Below are positions 23,001 through 34,784 of a DNA stretch of 64,000 nt, in pieces; within the stretch, counting starts at the first letter, position 1; each line of letters starts with the position of its first letter. Source of the stretch: Gigantopelta aegis (lineage: Eukaryota > Mollusca > Gastropoda > Neomphalida > Peltospiridae); the NCBI RefSeq assembly GCF_016097555.1, contig NC_054701.1, forward strand, positions 6,135,093-6,199,092, written 5' to 3'. The position numbers were made by a program, and so were the translations under genes. The notes beneath the pieces were generated by a model. That model saw only the letters and a program-made list of their open reading frames with translations. It was not told where the DNA came from and made no database searches.

Positions 23001-23175
23001 ATTCATAAAGGATTATCAATCATATGACACCTCACACCTCGGGCGCCTTAGCCTTATCGCTTACTAACTATATACATATAAAGCAGTTGTTCGTTTATGA
23101 TCAACTCAAACATGTGGAAGGAAATTATTTTTTTATTTTTTAAAATATATATTATACTGTACACTTGTTTTCTTT

Positions 23176-23430
23176 TATATTATTCACTGTAAGAAAGCCG
23201 GAACTATTTTGCTGCTGGCATTTTGAAAATAAAGGTAAATTGCCAAAAGTTATATAATAAATAGAAAATATCATGTTTTTTGTCAAATATGATTAATATC
23301 TCATCTCGTGAAGTTTTCAATCATATCACACTCGTCGCGCAAGTGCGACTCATGAGATATGATTGCAAACTTCACTCGATGAGATATAAATCATATTTGA
23401 TAAAAACATGAAATATCCTCTATATATATA
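23176..23430 (+). repeat. Dispersed repeat with inverted core, copy 1
   Basis: Closely similar to 31400-31613 (shared CACTGTAAGAAAGCCGGAAC, TTGCCAAAAGTTATATAATA and GAGATATAAATCATATTTGA). The core is an inverted repeat: ATATGATTAATATCTCATC near 23288 against GATGAGATATAAATCATAT near 23379. The second copy lacks part of the left arm. Confidence 0.75.
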
Positions 23431-24330
23431 ACCCTTATTTATAAGTCAGAACCAAAAATATTATTGGTAATAAATCTTATTGTTGGATAGTCATTGAGGG
23501 GGGAGGGGGGTGGGGGGTAAATTAAAAAAAAAAAAAAATCAAAAAAAAAATCCGACCTTTATATTTCGATCGAACCGTTGGAAATTACCGTCCAAATCAC
23601 GTAAACATTTCTACTCATGCCAATTTTTTATTTTTTTTTAAATTGGCTTAAATTCTCCTACTGAGAAACATTGCAAAACCAGACTGCCTACTCTCTCGTT
23701 TACACCGGATCCAACCTGGCTGCAGTGCTCATTTTCGGAGGGTTTTGGGGCTCGAAACCCCTCTCTGCTCAAGCAAATTTTCATTTTTGTAAATATATTT
23801 TCCGAGGGAGCATGACTCGACCCCGTATAAACGTCGCTCGCCAGTCTAGACATATAGGTACGGGAGTCAGGTCGATTTATCTATGTCGGAGAGTCAGGAA
23901 CGTTTGAACATTGATTCTTATGTAAAAACATATGTATAGATTTCAGATCTGCAACTCTTACTTGCTAAACCTGTACGTTAATTGAGAATTTGCATAGTTT
24001 TAATGGTATGTCAAGGTCAATTTGTGTTCGATCTGCTGCTACTCAAAAACCAACAGTTCACGAGACAGACACCAAATTTTAGTTGTAGGGTAGATTAAAC
24101 TCTTTAAACAATTTTTTATGACGCTTAATATCCACACTTTCCATTTTGATTTGCTGGATTTTCATAATATGTCAATTTGACCTACATTTTCAAGGTCAAA
24201 TGAAGGTAATTGTTTCTGAATATATAATATGCTGTAAATGACACAAATCGTTGGTTTCCTTTAATTTTTTCCAATAATATTGATCAATAATATTCATATT
24301 ATTACTTTGGTTTATAGACATATTCATTAC
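23431..24330. other. No feature seen
   Basis: AT-rich sequence with A, T and G runs. Open frames near 23640-23907 have no recognisable similarity. Confidence 0.3.
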
Positions 24331-25170
24331 ACATTTAGTAGGGGTGCTTCCTGATTGAAATATTAGGGGCAGATCTATAATTTAACGAAAGGGGGAGATG
24401 TTTAGGAAAAGGTTACGCCCACATTTTGGGGCATGGTTTGTTAAAAATGGGTACCCATGTTTACTGAGATCTGTACAGGGTATAGTTTATGGCGAGGATA
24501 GGTGCGGTTTACGGTGAGGGTAGGTGCCCACACAAAGGTTAAGGATTTTTTAAAAACATTTTTCTTATCTTTGTGGGGAGAGCTTTTTACAAATAAGCTA
24601 CCTAAAGTTCGCTTTTTATAAAACAGATTTTAATGGATCATTATATATCACAATTTACATGAAAACTATAGGGAAACTTGACAACAAATAAATAAATCAA
24701 CTCATCTCGAAATTATGTCTTTCTGGGACACATCCAGAATTTAATTAAAGGGGATAATTTCTGAATGGGTTTTGTCCACATTTTGGGCATGGTTTGTTAG
24801 CAATGGGTACCCATGCTTAGTGAGTTCTTTACAGGACATAGTTTATGGTGAGTGTAGGTAAAGTTTATGGCAATGGGAAGTACCAAGGCGAAATTGGCCC
24901 TTAAGGATAATTTTGGGGTCATCTAAGGTCATTTAGGGTCATATTAGGAACAGTTAAAAATTTTGTTTGACATTTTTCTTATTTTTGAGGGTTGGGCTTT
25001 TGTTCGAAATTATGTGTTTACTAATGTCTAAAACATACGTGTAAAATAATTAATAATAGCTTTGTTAGAAATGGGTACCCGTGCTTATTGATGTTTATAT
25101 AGGGTAAGGTTTATGGTGAGGGTAGGTACCCATGCAAAATTCACTTGTATTGAGATCTGTTTAAGGCAAG
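24331..25170 (+). repeat. Three diverged direct repeats
   Basis: A block containing CATGGTTTGTTAAAAATGGG, TACCCATG, TATAGTTTATGG and GTGAGGGTAGGT recurs at about 24431, 24789 and 25062, with clear divergence. A related block is inverted at about 28050-28140 (GTCCCCATTTCTAACAAA), so this may be one arm of a larger element now interrupted by the Tc1 insertion at 26385. Confidence 0.6.
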
Positions 25171-26384
25171 GTTTATGTTGAAGGTACGTTCTCTCACCAC
25201 TGTGACACTTTAAAGGTAATTTTAGTGGTCAGTGGAAGTCAAAATAAATATTTATTCAGGAGGTTCCACTCTTTAACAATGGCAAGAACACTGTTGGTTT
25301 CATTAATATTTAATGAAACATTGGTACTACACTTGTGTCAAATAAATGTCACATCTATAATTTTGCACAATTTACCTTTCTCTTTCCTACTCCTTAGAGT
25401 TTTGTTGGTGGCTTTGTGTATTGTTTCTCAATATGAGTGTCAAAGATAATATCATCTTTTCTGGTGGAACCATTAATCTTTCCCAAAACTATGTTGACAA
25501 AATTAATGTGTTTGCAATTGGTTTGTTAAATGCATAGATCAGAGCATAACCATCAAACATTTAAGGTAAGAAAAAATGTCAGTCTACACATTATCTACGT
25601 AACATTCCTTTGTCGCAAGTATTATTCTAGTTTATCATGCAGGATCAGAGTAACAATGTTTTTTGTTTAATATTCTATGGAACATGGGGTTACATTAGTT
25701 TATAAGTATGGGCTCATCACTGGAGATGGTTGAGGATCCACAAAAGTTATGGCAAATTCATCCAGATAGGAAATTATGACGCAGCTATAGAGACACAATT
25801 TTTCCTCCAAGCATGGAGCATATTCTCGAGTTGTGGTTGAATGCAGACAGACACTTAACACTATTAATGGTTTACTACCTTGGTCACTTTGGAGACGAAG
25901 CTTTGATACCATTTGGGTTGTCATCAAATACTGGGCAGGGCATACTCTACTTGAATCACACTGATGTCATTGATCTCAGTGGACATTGTGCATTTCCTGA
26001 ACCATTTGATAATTTGTTTGGTGATACGGAGTCATTGATAAAGCCAGGAAGGAGAAAAGACTCTGGAGGTGTTTCTACCTATCAATAATGCCTCAGCTAT
26101 ATTTGAAACAGCTAATTTCTAAACATACTTTCTAAGCATTCCATAATTTGACAGTAAGGAAATTGGAAACATAATTTGAATGTTGCAAAAACAAATCAGA
26201 TATGTATTCCAGAATACACATGTACTGCGCTGATATCTATCAATCATAATATGAAACCGGTTAATTATATGGCATTTGTTCATGTTGAATGATAAGTTTA
26301 ATCATAAAAACCAAATAAAACATAACATTTTAATTGTTGTTAGAATAACAGTGATATTGTCTTTAATTAGATAATAGCATTATA
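25171..26384. other. Unassigned; open frames of unknown nature
   Basis: Open frames at 25813-26088 (plus, 91 residues) and 25700-25927 (minus, 75 residues) overlap. Neither shows a motif I recognise. They may be remnants inside the repeat that flanks the Tc1 element. Confidence 0.3.
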
Positions 26385-27960
26385 TACTTAACTCCAAAAG
26401 AAACGCGAAAATTTTAAAATATTAAAAAACCCACATTTGAATAAACTATGTACAAATCGATTAAGTTGACCAATAGCCATCTTGTCAGCGTATCCAATTC
26501 CACATAACGCATGAAAAAAACGAGTACAGTGTGACGTCACGCACGTGCTGAAATTAACGACCAAAATCGATCTGGAATGCAAAACGGGTGGATCATGAAA
26601 GATGCGAATTGCACGTGAAACACTACCAGGCCTGGGTATAAAAGAAACGCCAGACAGCAATGTTCAACTCATTTTACGAGTAGCGATACAACGATGCCAC
26701 GACTTAACGCTGATTCCAGACATAGAGCTTTGGGGAATTTGGAGGCCGGAATGGATGCCAGGCAGGTTGCACGTGCTTTCGGTGTCCATGTCTCGACAAT
26801 CTACCGTCTCATAGACCGATTTCTACAGAACAACAACGTCGTCGACCGTCCACGTAGCGGCCGTCCCAGAGTGACGTCACAGCGCCAGTACCGTTACATC
26901 GTCAGAACTCACATGCGTGATCGGTTCGTACCAGCCACCACAACAGCCCGGCAGACAGTGGGAACCCACAACCGCCCCGTTTCCTACACCACGGTACGAC
27001 GTCGTCTGATCGCCATCCATCTGAACTGTCGTCGACCGTACATTGGACAACGTCTCACACAGCGACACCGCCTTGCACGACACGACTGGGCTGTTCTGCA
27101 TCGACAGTGGCGGAACCGACAGTGGCAGAACATCGTCTTCTCCGACGAAAGCCGCTACTGCTTAGATAGGGCCGACGGTCGTATGAGGGTGTGGAGGCGT
27201 CGAGGTGAGCGCTTCACAGATGCGTGTGTTATGGAGAGGGACCGTTGGGGAGGGCCTTCCGTCATGCTGTGGGGTGCCATATCCTGGGGACGTCGTGTAC
27301 AACCTGTCATCTTCGACAACAACGGCCGAGGACGCGGCAGGGGCGTCACAGCACAGCGCTACATCGACGAAGTGCTCACGCCTGTGGTGGTGCCGTTTTT
27401 TCGCGTGTCACCGTCAGATGGTTTACCAGCACGACAACGCCAGGCCACACACGGCACGGGCCACCCAGGCATTCCTGGCACAGCACAACATCATCACAAT
27501 GGACTGGCCAGCTTTAAGCCCGGATCTGAACCCCATCGAGCACTTGTGGGACGAGGTTCAGCGCATGATGAACCAACGCCCTGCTCCCGTGGTGACACAG
27601 CAGCAGCTCCGCCAGGCCGTCGTGGACACCTACAACAACGTGCTCAGGGCCTTCATCAGGAACCTCTTCCTCTCCATGGGTAGGAGGTGTGCGGCGGTCA
27701 TGGCCAGCAATGGCGGACACACCCGCTATTAGTGGACATGTTTGAGTGGCATGTGACGCCATTGAAGAAGCGCCATGGCCTTGACATTTCAAATGACAAT
27801 GCGACCTCGATTTTTAACATGTCAATAACATGAAATCTCATCTTTACGAATTGTTTAAGTTTTTCATAGAAACGATTATTTTAAGAACTTTGGGACGTAT
27901 TTCAATGAGTGCACTCAAAACCTCCAATCTACGTATTCGCGTTTCTTTTGGAGTTAAGTA
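26385..27960 (+). mobile_element. Tc1-like transposon, second lineage
   Basis: 1,576 bp with perfect 25-base inverted repeats (left end TACTTAACTCCAAAAGAAAC; right end its reverse complement). TA at 26383-26384 and 27961-27962 is the target duplication. The transposase differs clearly in sequence from the one at 4700-5698, so the two are separate families. The transposase has one frameshift; perfect ends suggest it is still fairly recent. Confidence 0.94.
26694..27732 (+). pseudogene. Tc1-family DD34E transposase, one frameshift
   Basis: Starts MPRLNADSRHRALGNLEAGM. An N-terminal helix-turn-helix region (ARAFGVHVSTIYRLIDRF, then GRPRVTS) is followed by the catalytic core with VFSDESRYCL (first Asp), [12 protein letters not shown] (second Asp) and [14 protein letters not shown] (Glu), again 34 residues apart. 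The first part reads in the frame of 26694. From about 27400 the family sequence continues in the next frame to a stop at 27732. The switch falls at a T6 run (about 27395), a likely single-base length change. Otherwise full length (about 345 residues) with no internal stop seen. An assembly error at the homopolymer is possible. Confidence 0.92.
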
Positions 27961-28857
27961 TATATATCTTAAATATTGATGATATTGACCCCTTCAAAAC
28001 AAAAGAAATAATAATAATAATAATAAGTTTTCTTAATTTGTGCTAAATGACTTTAAATGATGTTAACACGACAGGATACCTATCCTCTTTGTTAACCTTA
28101 GCACTAAGCATGTGTCCCCATTTCTAACAAAACGTGCCTGAAATTATTTTTGCTCAGTTGTTTAGAAAGACAGATGGGATCTGTTTAAATTCCTAATAAT
28201 ATTATATGAAGCATATTTCATTTCATTCTACACCAAAACGAAATATTAAACAAAACATATATACATTTATATTTCATATTTTTATTTATAAAGATATTTG
28301 GAACAATTCGTTAACTTAAAAATATCATTTGCCATTATCCAGGCTGAGAAGCAGTCAATTTAATGAGTACCGTACTTCTTTTGTCTTTTGGTAGTGGCTG
28401 ACAGCGGAAACAATTTCGACATACCATTAAAAACATGCACAAGTTTCTTTTTGATAACTGCTATACGGTACCAATGCAAATTATAGGGTGTATACTACCA
28501 AATCAAATTCCATAAACGACAATAGTAACATATGTGGCTGAAACTCCCACCTGCAACGTATCAATCGACATAAACACCACGGATATAAATACTACCACTC
28601 CTCACCCTTAAAGTGAATCAGAAAAAAATAGGGGTCAAGCTGCTCATTTCAGAGATAACGGGTAGCGTCTATGACTACCCTAGTTCCGTACAAAATTTGA
28701 GTACTTTTTTTAACAGGTACCCCATATATGTTTCAAGCACAAGGCTACTTGACTAATTTTTTTTATAACCAACACACTCACATTTATCACCAATCACAGA
28801 CCTTGTGGTGTTCACTTCTCTATCAAAAGGTCGGTGCACCTCGAACTTTGACCCAGC
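27961..28857. other. Repeat-like sequence, no gene
   Basis: Holds the inverted relative of the 24331-25170 repeats at about 28050-28140 and a segment near 28620-28725 (CAGAGATAACGGGTAGCGTC) that looks like part of a dispersed repeat. No coding region recognised. Confidence 0.4.
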
Positions 28858-29200
28858 CGGAATCGATCCCCGTCGGTGAGCCCATTGGGCTATTTCTCGT
28901 TCCAGCCAGTGCACCACGACTGTATATCAAAGGCCGTGGTATGTGTTATCCTGTCTGTGGGATGGTGCATACAAAAGATCCCTTGCTGCTAATCGAAATG
29001 AGTAGCCCATGAAGTGGCGACAGCGGGTTTCATATCTCAACATCTGTGTGGTCCTTAGCCATATGTTTGACGCCATATAACCGTAAATAAAATGTGTTGA
29101 GTACGTCGTTAAATAAATAAATAAACCTTGAATCTTAATTGGATATAAACATGAAGTAAAAATAAAATGAATGAAATGCAGTTCAGATATATGGCGATAA
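28858..29200 (+). mobile_element. SINE, head A / tail 1 with an extra tail 3
   Basis: 5'-truncated head from the box B area (GGAATCGATCCCCGTCGG), the shared middle, and tail 1 to GTCGTTAAATAAATAAATAA at about 29125. Tail 1 is directly followed by CTTAATTGGATATAAACATG, the tail of another SINE family (compare 35830), so two tails stand in series. Confidence 0.75.
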
Positions 29201-29808
29201 CCATGTCGCTTGTTTTGTATTAGGCCAGTGTTACAACTTAAATGCTAGATTTTTATTCAATTTTATTTTTCAAAATGGGGGAGGGGGTAAAATATGTTTT
29301 ATGGCCTTTATCCAAGAGACTGGCGGTGTTTAAAATCTTGGATTTCTTTTATAAAGGTCATATTTCTGTTAAATACTCACAGTTCCTTGCTTGGCGTATT
29401 ATTCTGTGTACGTCCATATTTACATCCAAACGTGCCTTTGTTTACTTACTTATTTAATCCTCTTGTGTGCGGTCACACACAAGACTGACACCAAAGAACG
29501 CCAATGTTGTCTGTCCATTGCAAGCTTTGTCACCTGTGTTTACAGAAACGATAAAAAGGAGTTTGTCCCCTGGCTGTACTGGCGTACTATAACGTGGCAG
29601 TCCTCCTACAGGCGGAGTTGAAACCATATATCGTGGTCAAGATCAGTTCTCCTTTGTAGCCAAAACACCCGGCAGTGAGCCATGGCTGCATACCCTCACG
29701 ACTCTATTATAAGTTATTTTGAAATCGGTCTTGTGTAGAGATACGGTATTAAATATACTAATGGCAAATCAGTAATCATCATGTGTGTTATCGTATCTGA
29801 TTATACAG
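29201..29808. other. No feature seen
   Basis: Overlapping short open frames (29242-29621) have no recognisable similarity; no repeat boundary identified. Confidence 0.3.
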
Positions 29809-30137
29809 GAAGGAAGGAAGGAAATGTTTTAATTAACGACGCACTTAACACATTTTATTTACGGTTATATGGCGTCGGACATATGGTTAAGGACCACACA
29901 GATATTAAGAGGAAACCCGCTGTCGCCACTTCATGGGCTACTCTTTTCGATTAGCAGCAAGGGATATTTGATATGCCCCATCCCACAGACAGGATGGCAC
30001 ATACCACGGCCTTTGATATACCAGTCGTGGTGCACTGGCTGAACAAGAAATAGCCCAATGGGCCCACCGACGGGGATTGATCCCAGACCAACCACGCAGC
30101 AAGCGAGCACTGTACCACTGAGCTACGTCCCGTCCTG
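29809..30137 (-). mobile_element. SINE, head A / tail 1, full length
   Basis: Minus-strand copy from GGAAGGAAGGAAGGAAATG to the head end CTGAGCTACGTCCCGTCC, with all parts of the consensus present. Confidence 0.87.
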
Positions 30138-30251
30138 ATTATACCGTGATATAGGAAATATGTATTTACTTTTCTTACACTTGGTTGTTTGAATATAAGT
30201 CGTTATTTATGATAACACACACCTAATAACACGTGCAATATCGATTTAAAG

Positions 30252-30549
30252 TTAATGTTTGTTTTGTTTAATGACATCACTAGAGCACATTGATTTATTA
30301 ATTTATGGACTATTGAATATCACACATTTGGTAATTTTGACATTTAGTATTAGACAGGAAACCAGCTACATTTTCCCATTAGTAACAAGGGATCTTTTAT
30401 ATGCACCATCCCCTATACAGGATAACACATACCACAACCTTTGCTAACCAGTCGTGGTATACTGGCTATAATGGCCTTGGCAACGGGGATCGATCCTACA
30501 CCAACAGCGCATCAGGCAAGCGCTTTACCACTAGGCTACATCCCACCCT
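30252..30549 (-). mobile_element. SINE, head A / tail 2
   Basis: Same tRNA-like head and middle as the other copies (CACTAGGCTACATCCCACCC end), but a different tail: GACATCACTAGAGCACATTG and TAATTTTGACATTTAGTATT. Tail 2 also occurs at 30875, 60230 and 52606 and inside the inverted repeats of the 39543-46316 element. Confidence 0.82.
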
Positions 30550-30874
30550 GATATCGATTTCAAAACATCCCATTGGCTATTCCTGAGTATGATGACCCAG
30601 TCGCCACAGTTAATCAATCCAATGAAAGAATCACTATCAAAATTCATTGCTCTCTGTTGTACAAGTTAACCTAAAACTGAATGCTCTGTGACGCGTATGC
30701 AAGGGTCGTAAATAAGTTTTACTTAAAAAACCCAAACCCATTTATATTTATTTCAAATCTGGTTTTGAAGATATGTAAGAAATAAAATAGTACACTCGTG
30801 TCCGTTAGATACCATGCATCTTATAAAACGTTAAAAAACGTAGCCATCTCGCTTTTACTTGTTAGTTTAAAATG

Positions 30875-31168
30875 TGTTTTTTTGTTTCTTTAATGACACC
30901 ACTAGAGCACATTGATTAATTAATCACTGGCTATCGGATGTCAAACATTTGGTAATTCTGACACATAGTCATCAAAGGAAAAACGCTACATTTTATATGC
31001 ACTTTGCAACAGACATGAACGCACATACCACGGCCTTTGACCAGTTGTAGTCTACTGGTTGGAACGAGAAAAAACCCAGTCAGTTGAATGGATCCACCAA
31101 GGTGGTTCGATCCTGCGACGCAACCACCTCAAGCAAGCACTGAACCGACTGAGCTAAATCCTCCCCCA
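30875..31168 (-). mobile_element. SINE, tail 2 type, diverged
   Basis: Tail 2 (GACACCACTAGAGCACATTG) at the left and a diverged tRNA-like head at the right (GGTTCGATCCTGCGAC, CGACTGAGCTAAATCC). Confidence 0.75.
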
Positions 31169-31323
31169 TCTCGTTAGATTCGCTTTGAAACAATTCATAA
31201 CAAATGATATGTAACGGCCACTTATGCAGTATTATACTATAACGCTTTTAAGTCAGTTTATTATATAACATTTAGTAAAATATCTTAAAATATCAGTGAA
31301 ATAAAAGTGTTATCAGTCACTCA

Positions 31324-31386
31324 GTGACGATAACACATTTCAGAGTGAAAATTTCACTGTTTCACTCTAAAATGTGTTATCGTCAC
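31324..31386. repeat. 27-bp-arm hairpin
   Basis: Arms 31324-31350 and 31360-31386 (GTGACGATAACACATTTCAG in the left arm) pair with one mismatch around a 9-base loop. It lies next to the dispersed repeat that starts near 31400. Confidence 0.93.
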
Positions 31387-31399
31387 TGTAGAAAGTGTT

Positions 31400-31615
31400 A
31401 TCTTCACTGTAAGAAAGCCGGAACTACTTTGTTGCTGGCATTTAAAAAAATAAAGGTAAATTGCCAAAAGTTATATAATAAATAGAAAATTTCATTGTTT
31501 TTGGTCAGATATGAAGTTTACGCAAGCGCGACTCGTGAGATATGATTGCAAACTTCACTCGATGAGATATAAATCATATTTGACCAAAAACATGAAATAT
31601 CCTCTATATATTACT
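31400..31615 (+). repeat. Dispersed repeat with inverted core, copy 2
   Basis: Second copy of 23176-23430, shorter by one arm segment of its core palindrome. Confidence 0.75.
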
Positions 31616-32611
31616 TTGGTCATAATGCATTATCTAATGTACAGATTAGTCAAAATGCCCATTATATTTTATTTATTAAAAGACGGTGGTGCTATTTCAT
31701 ATTTTGAATATATGCATACTTTTTCATCACTTTGGTGAAACTCTTGCAATTTGTTTCATTATAGATGAAGTGACTGACTTGACAGTGAATACATATCATC
31801 ACTCTTTTGACAGTGATTCATGAGTGCATGTCATCACAACTATATGTATTCCAATGAGCCCTGTCCTGTACTAGTTTTAATTTAATAAACTAGTCTGAGA
31901 GTGGCAATCCGCTTTATGGAAGGATGCATTTCCAATACAGAATCTTCCCGGGAGTGGCTGCCCTCCTACATACTAGTCACTATACAGAGATTACTGGAAT
32001 CAACTACTATTTTGCAAAACGCCCATTCGACTCTGAATTGGTCATAGATGTATACGGTCTTGATGACGAATAACGGTTTTGTCGTTCAGATAAAGACCGT
32101 TTATTCCACTTGATACCGTGATATGTAATCACCGGATAACACTTAATCATCTTAATCTTCACCGTCATTATTATATTGCCACCGATGTTCCAAACAATCG
32201 TGATTTAATGCATTACACCACTATTTCAGCCATAGCATGGTGTTCTCATTGGACCACTTCATGTTGTAGTGCTGTCAATACAACCCCAAAATTGTAATAT
32301 CAGCATCATGTTAAGACTTTTGGTGAATAACAATAATGATGTGCAACATAATCTGGAATATTTCAGCCTTTTGTTGCCATCCCTTGTCATTCTTACTGAG
32401 TTCACGTAGTAGTCCAGATTAAAAGACATATATTTAAGTTTGCTGTGTTTCTAGTCAGTATTTGCTATTTGCTGTGCAATATAAATAGACTGCAAATAAG
32501 ATCTGCACTTCACCTTAAGGGATTATACAACTATTTCAGCCAAGGAGCTAATACAATTCCATTAGAAAACGTGCCCCTTTTCCTTGTCTTATTTTGTTGG
32601 AATCAGAACTA
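31616..32611. other. Region upstream of the oxidase gene
   Basis: No coding exon recognised. It should hold the promoter and any upstream exon of the multicopper oxidase. No unambiguous TATA box or exon was identified. Confidence 0.35.
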
Positions 32612-32645
<34 letters not shown>

Positions 32646-32660
32646 CGACGACGACGATTA
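32612..32660 (+). repeat. (GAT/GAC)n repeat
   Basis: About 16 GAT or GAC triplets 90 bases upstream of the oxidase start. They produce a poly-Asp open frame (32584 onward) that runs antisense to sense in the oxidase and is not a gene. Confidence 0.9.
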
Positions 32661-32746
32661 TGATGTTGATGCTGATAATGACATAGCTACTACAATAATT
32701 ACAAAATCATATTCAATAAATGTTTTTCAGGTAATCCAAAACTGTC

Positions 32747-34657
32747 ATGGAGTTGATGACAATATTTATTCTGGTCGTCTCTGCGACTGCGCAGACCGTC
32801 ACAGCAGTATGCCGCGAGACGGACGCCGTCTGCGAGTTCTGGCTGAGCGTGGAGAACAGGCTGACGATGATCCACGGTCGAGATCTGGTCGTGCCTCACG
32901 ACGGCAAGCTGTATCGCTGGGATACCACGAATTTCAGCTCGGCTGTACCAGTCTCCCCGGATGACGTCATCACAGCAGACGGCTGGACCGAGTCTCGTAT
33001 GGTCGCTGTGGTAAACGGGACAATGCCTGGACCAGCGATCGACGTCTTTCAAGGTCAGACCGTCGTCATCCACGTGGCCAACCACATGATGGAGGAGACG
33101 ACGAGCCTCCACTGGCACGGCCTCCTCCAGCGGGGGACGCCATGGATGGACGGTGTTGCCCAGGTATCGCAGTGCCCCATTCTCCCATTTCAGAGTTTCA
33201 CGTACAGGTTCAAGGTCGACCATGCCGGGACCTATTGGTACCACTCTCATGTCGGAGCACAGCAGTCTATGGGTATCTTCGGAGCGTTGGTGGTTCGGTC
33301 GAAGACACACCAGAAAGTGGTGGATAAACATGTCATGATACTGCAGGACTGGAACCACGACTGGGATTCCAAGATGTCGCACATGAAGATGGTGTATGGC
33401 ATGTACAAGAACCAGCGACTGATAGCGGGTACGAGCACCCTGGCAGGGATTAGATACAGCATGTTTCACTTCCAGGCGGGCTTAATCAACGGCAAAGGTC
33501 GCTACTATAACGAACCAGGAAGACACAACGGGGCGCCACTGGAAACGTTCACAGTCAAAGAAGGAACGAGTAATCGGTTCAGAGTAATAAACGCCGGAGC
33601 TGTTTATAGCTTTCGAATTTCTATCGACCTTCACCCTCTGACCCTGGTCGCCCTAGATGGCAATGATATTAAACCGCTCACTGTGGAGTCGATCATCATT
33701 AATCCAGGGGAGAGAGTGGATTTCACAATCCTAGCAAACCAACAAGTGGACAATTACTGGATCCGAGGTCGAACTCTAGAGGTGGAAGTTAACAACACCG
33801 TTGAAGCAATTCTGCATTATGAAGGAGCACCGGACACAGAACCCACGTCGTCACGGCAGACATGCACACCAAAAGACTGCTGTGTTGTATTTAACTGCCC
33901 ATTTCTGTTTTACCCTCTCGGCTCTCACACGGCGTGCATTACTGTTGACGATATTCACTCTTTAGATAACACACAAGTGCCTGACGACAAGGAACACTTC
34001 AAGGAATATTTTTTGAACTTCGCCTTTCCCGGCAATTCCTGGACTCCGGGATCGGTTAACGGACGAGTGCTTCAAATGTTTCCCTCCGTCTCAGCTTTGA
34101 CCCAGCCAGACGAGGTCTCATTCCACTGTGATGCTTCCAAATGTGGCGAAGACAAGCTGTGTAAATGTCCACTTGTTTTAAACCTACAGCACGGTGATAC
34201 CGTGCAGATGGTGTTTCTAAACTTAGGCATGGGTAAAGGCTGGGACCACCCCATACATATGCACGGGCATCAATTTTACGTGCTCAAAATGGGATATGGA
34301 CGATACAATCAAACGGATGGTAGTTTTATTGGGGATAATACGGACATTGACTGCAGGGGGAACTCAAACAAATCTCTTAGTTTCTGTAATGACGCCACGT
34401 GGAGTGACCGAACCTGGGTAGGTGGAAACGTCCCAGGTCTTAAACTGAACGGTGCTCCGAAAAAAGACACAGTGATGGTGCCATCTGGTGGGTATGTTGT
34501 TATAAGAATTAAGTCCGATAACCCAGGCTTGTGGCTAATGCACTGCCACATAGAAATCCATATGCTGGACGGTATGTCCATGTTGCTGAACGAATCTTTC
34601 CCGAACGTCCCACCACCACCAGCGGGGTTTCCTCAATGCAGAAGTTTCAGACCTTGA
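32747..34657 (+). CDS. Secreted laccase-like multicopper oxidase
   Basis: Oxidises phenolic or similar substrates while reducing oxygen to water; acts outside the cell. The 636-residue frame starts with a hydrophobic signal peptide (MELMTIFILVVSATAQTVTA). All four copper motifs are present: HWHG at 122-125, WYHSH at 164-168, HPIHMHGHQF at 501-510, and HCHIEIHMLDGM at 599-610, with the type 1 cysteine at 600 and an axial Met at 610. Three cupredoxin domains fit the length. Several NxT/NxS sites suggest glycosylation. Start chosen because the signal peptide follows directly. A TTTTTCAG acceptor-like string lies 17 bases upstream, so a non-coding first exon is possible. The coding region has no intron and is richer in GC than its surroundings. 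No transmembrane tail. Physiological substrate (shell or cuticle tanning, pigment) cannot be told from sequence. Confidence 0.96.
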   Translation: MELMTIFILVVSATAQTVTAVCRETDAVCEFWLSVENRLTMIHGRDLVVPHDGKLYRWDTTNFSSAVPVSPDDVITADGWTESRMVAVVNGTMPGPAIDVFQGQTVVIHVANHMMEETTSLHWHGLLQRGTPWMDGVAQVSQCPILPFQSFTYRFKVDHAGTYWYHSHVGAQQSMGIFGALVVRSKTHQKVVDKHVMILQDWNHDWDSKMSHMKMVYGMYKNQRLIAGTSTLAGIRYSMFHFQAGLINGKGRYYNEPGRHNGAPLETFTVKEGTSNRFRVINAGAVYSFRISIDLHPLTLVALDGNDIKPLTVESIIINPGERVDFTILANQQVDNYWIRGRTLEVEVNNTVEAILHYEGAPDTEPTSSRQTCTPKDCCVVFNCPFLFYPLGSHTACITVDDIHSLDNTQVPDDKEHFKEYFLNFAFPGNSWTPGSVNGRVLQMFPSVSALTQPDEVSFHCDASKCGEDKLCKCPLVLNLQHGDTVQMVFLNLGMGKGWDHPIHMHGHQFYVLKMGYGRYNQTDGSFIGDNTDIDCRGNSNKSLSFCNDATWSDRTWVGGNVPGLKLNGAPKKDTVMVPSGGYVVIRIKSDNPGLWLMHCHIEIHMLDGMSMLLNESFPNVPPPPAGFPQCRSFRP

Positions 34658-34784
34658 TCAGGAACAACGCCCTTGCCAGTTCAAAAGCGATCAAGTGGAC
34701 CCACAGACCTAGCTGAATCGCAAAGCTCACACACGAGTAGTGGGAACAGTGCCTCTGCATCTATTTTAGTAACGTGGAAAATCA

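Noticed and set aside
25700-26088. Overlapping frames on both strands as a possible gene
   Set aside because: No recognisable motif, no splice context, and located in a repeat-like region beside a Tc1 insertion.
32584-32964. 126-codon frame starting with poly-Asp
   Set aside because: Produced by the GAT/GAC triplet run and then overlapping the oxidase in the wrong frame.
32699-33469. 256-codon minus-strand frame
   Set aside because: Antisense shadow of the multicopper oxidase, which has all its catalytic motifs on the plus strand.
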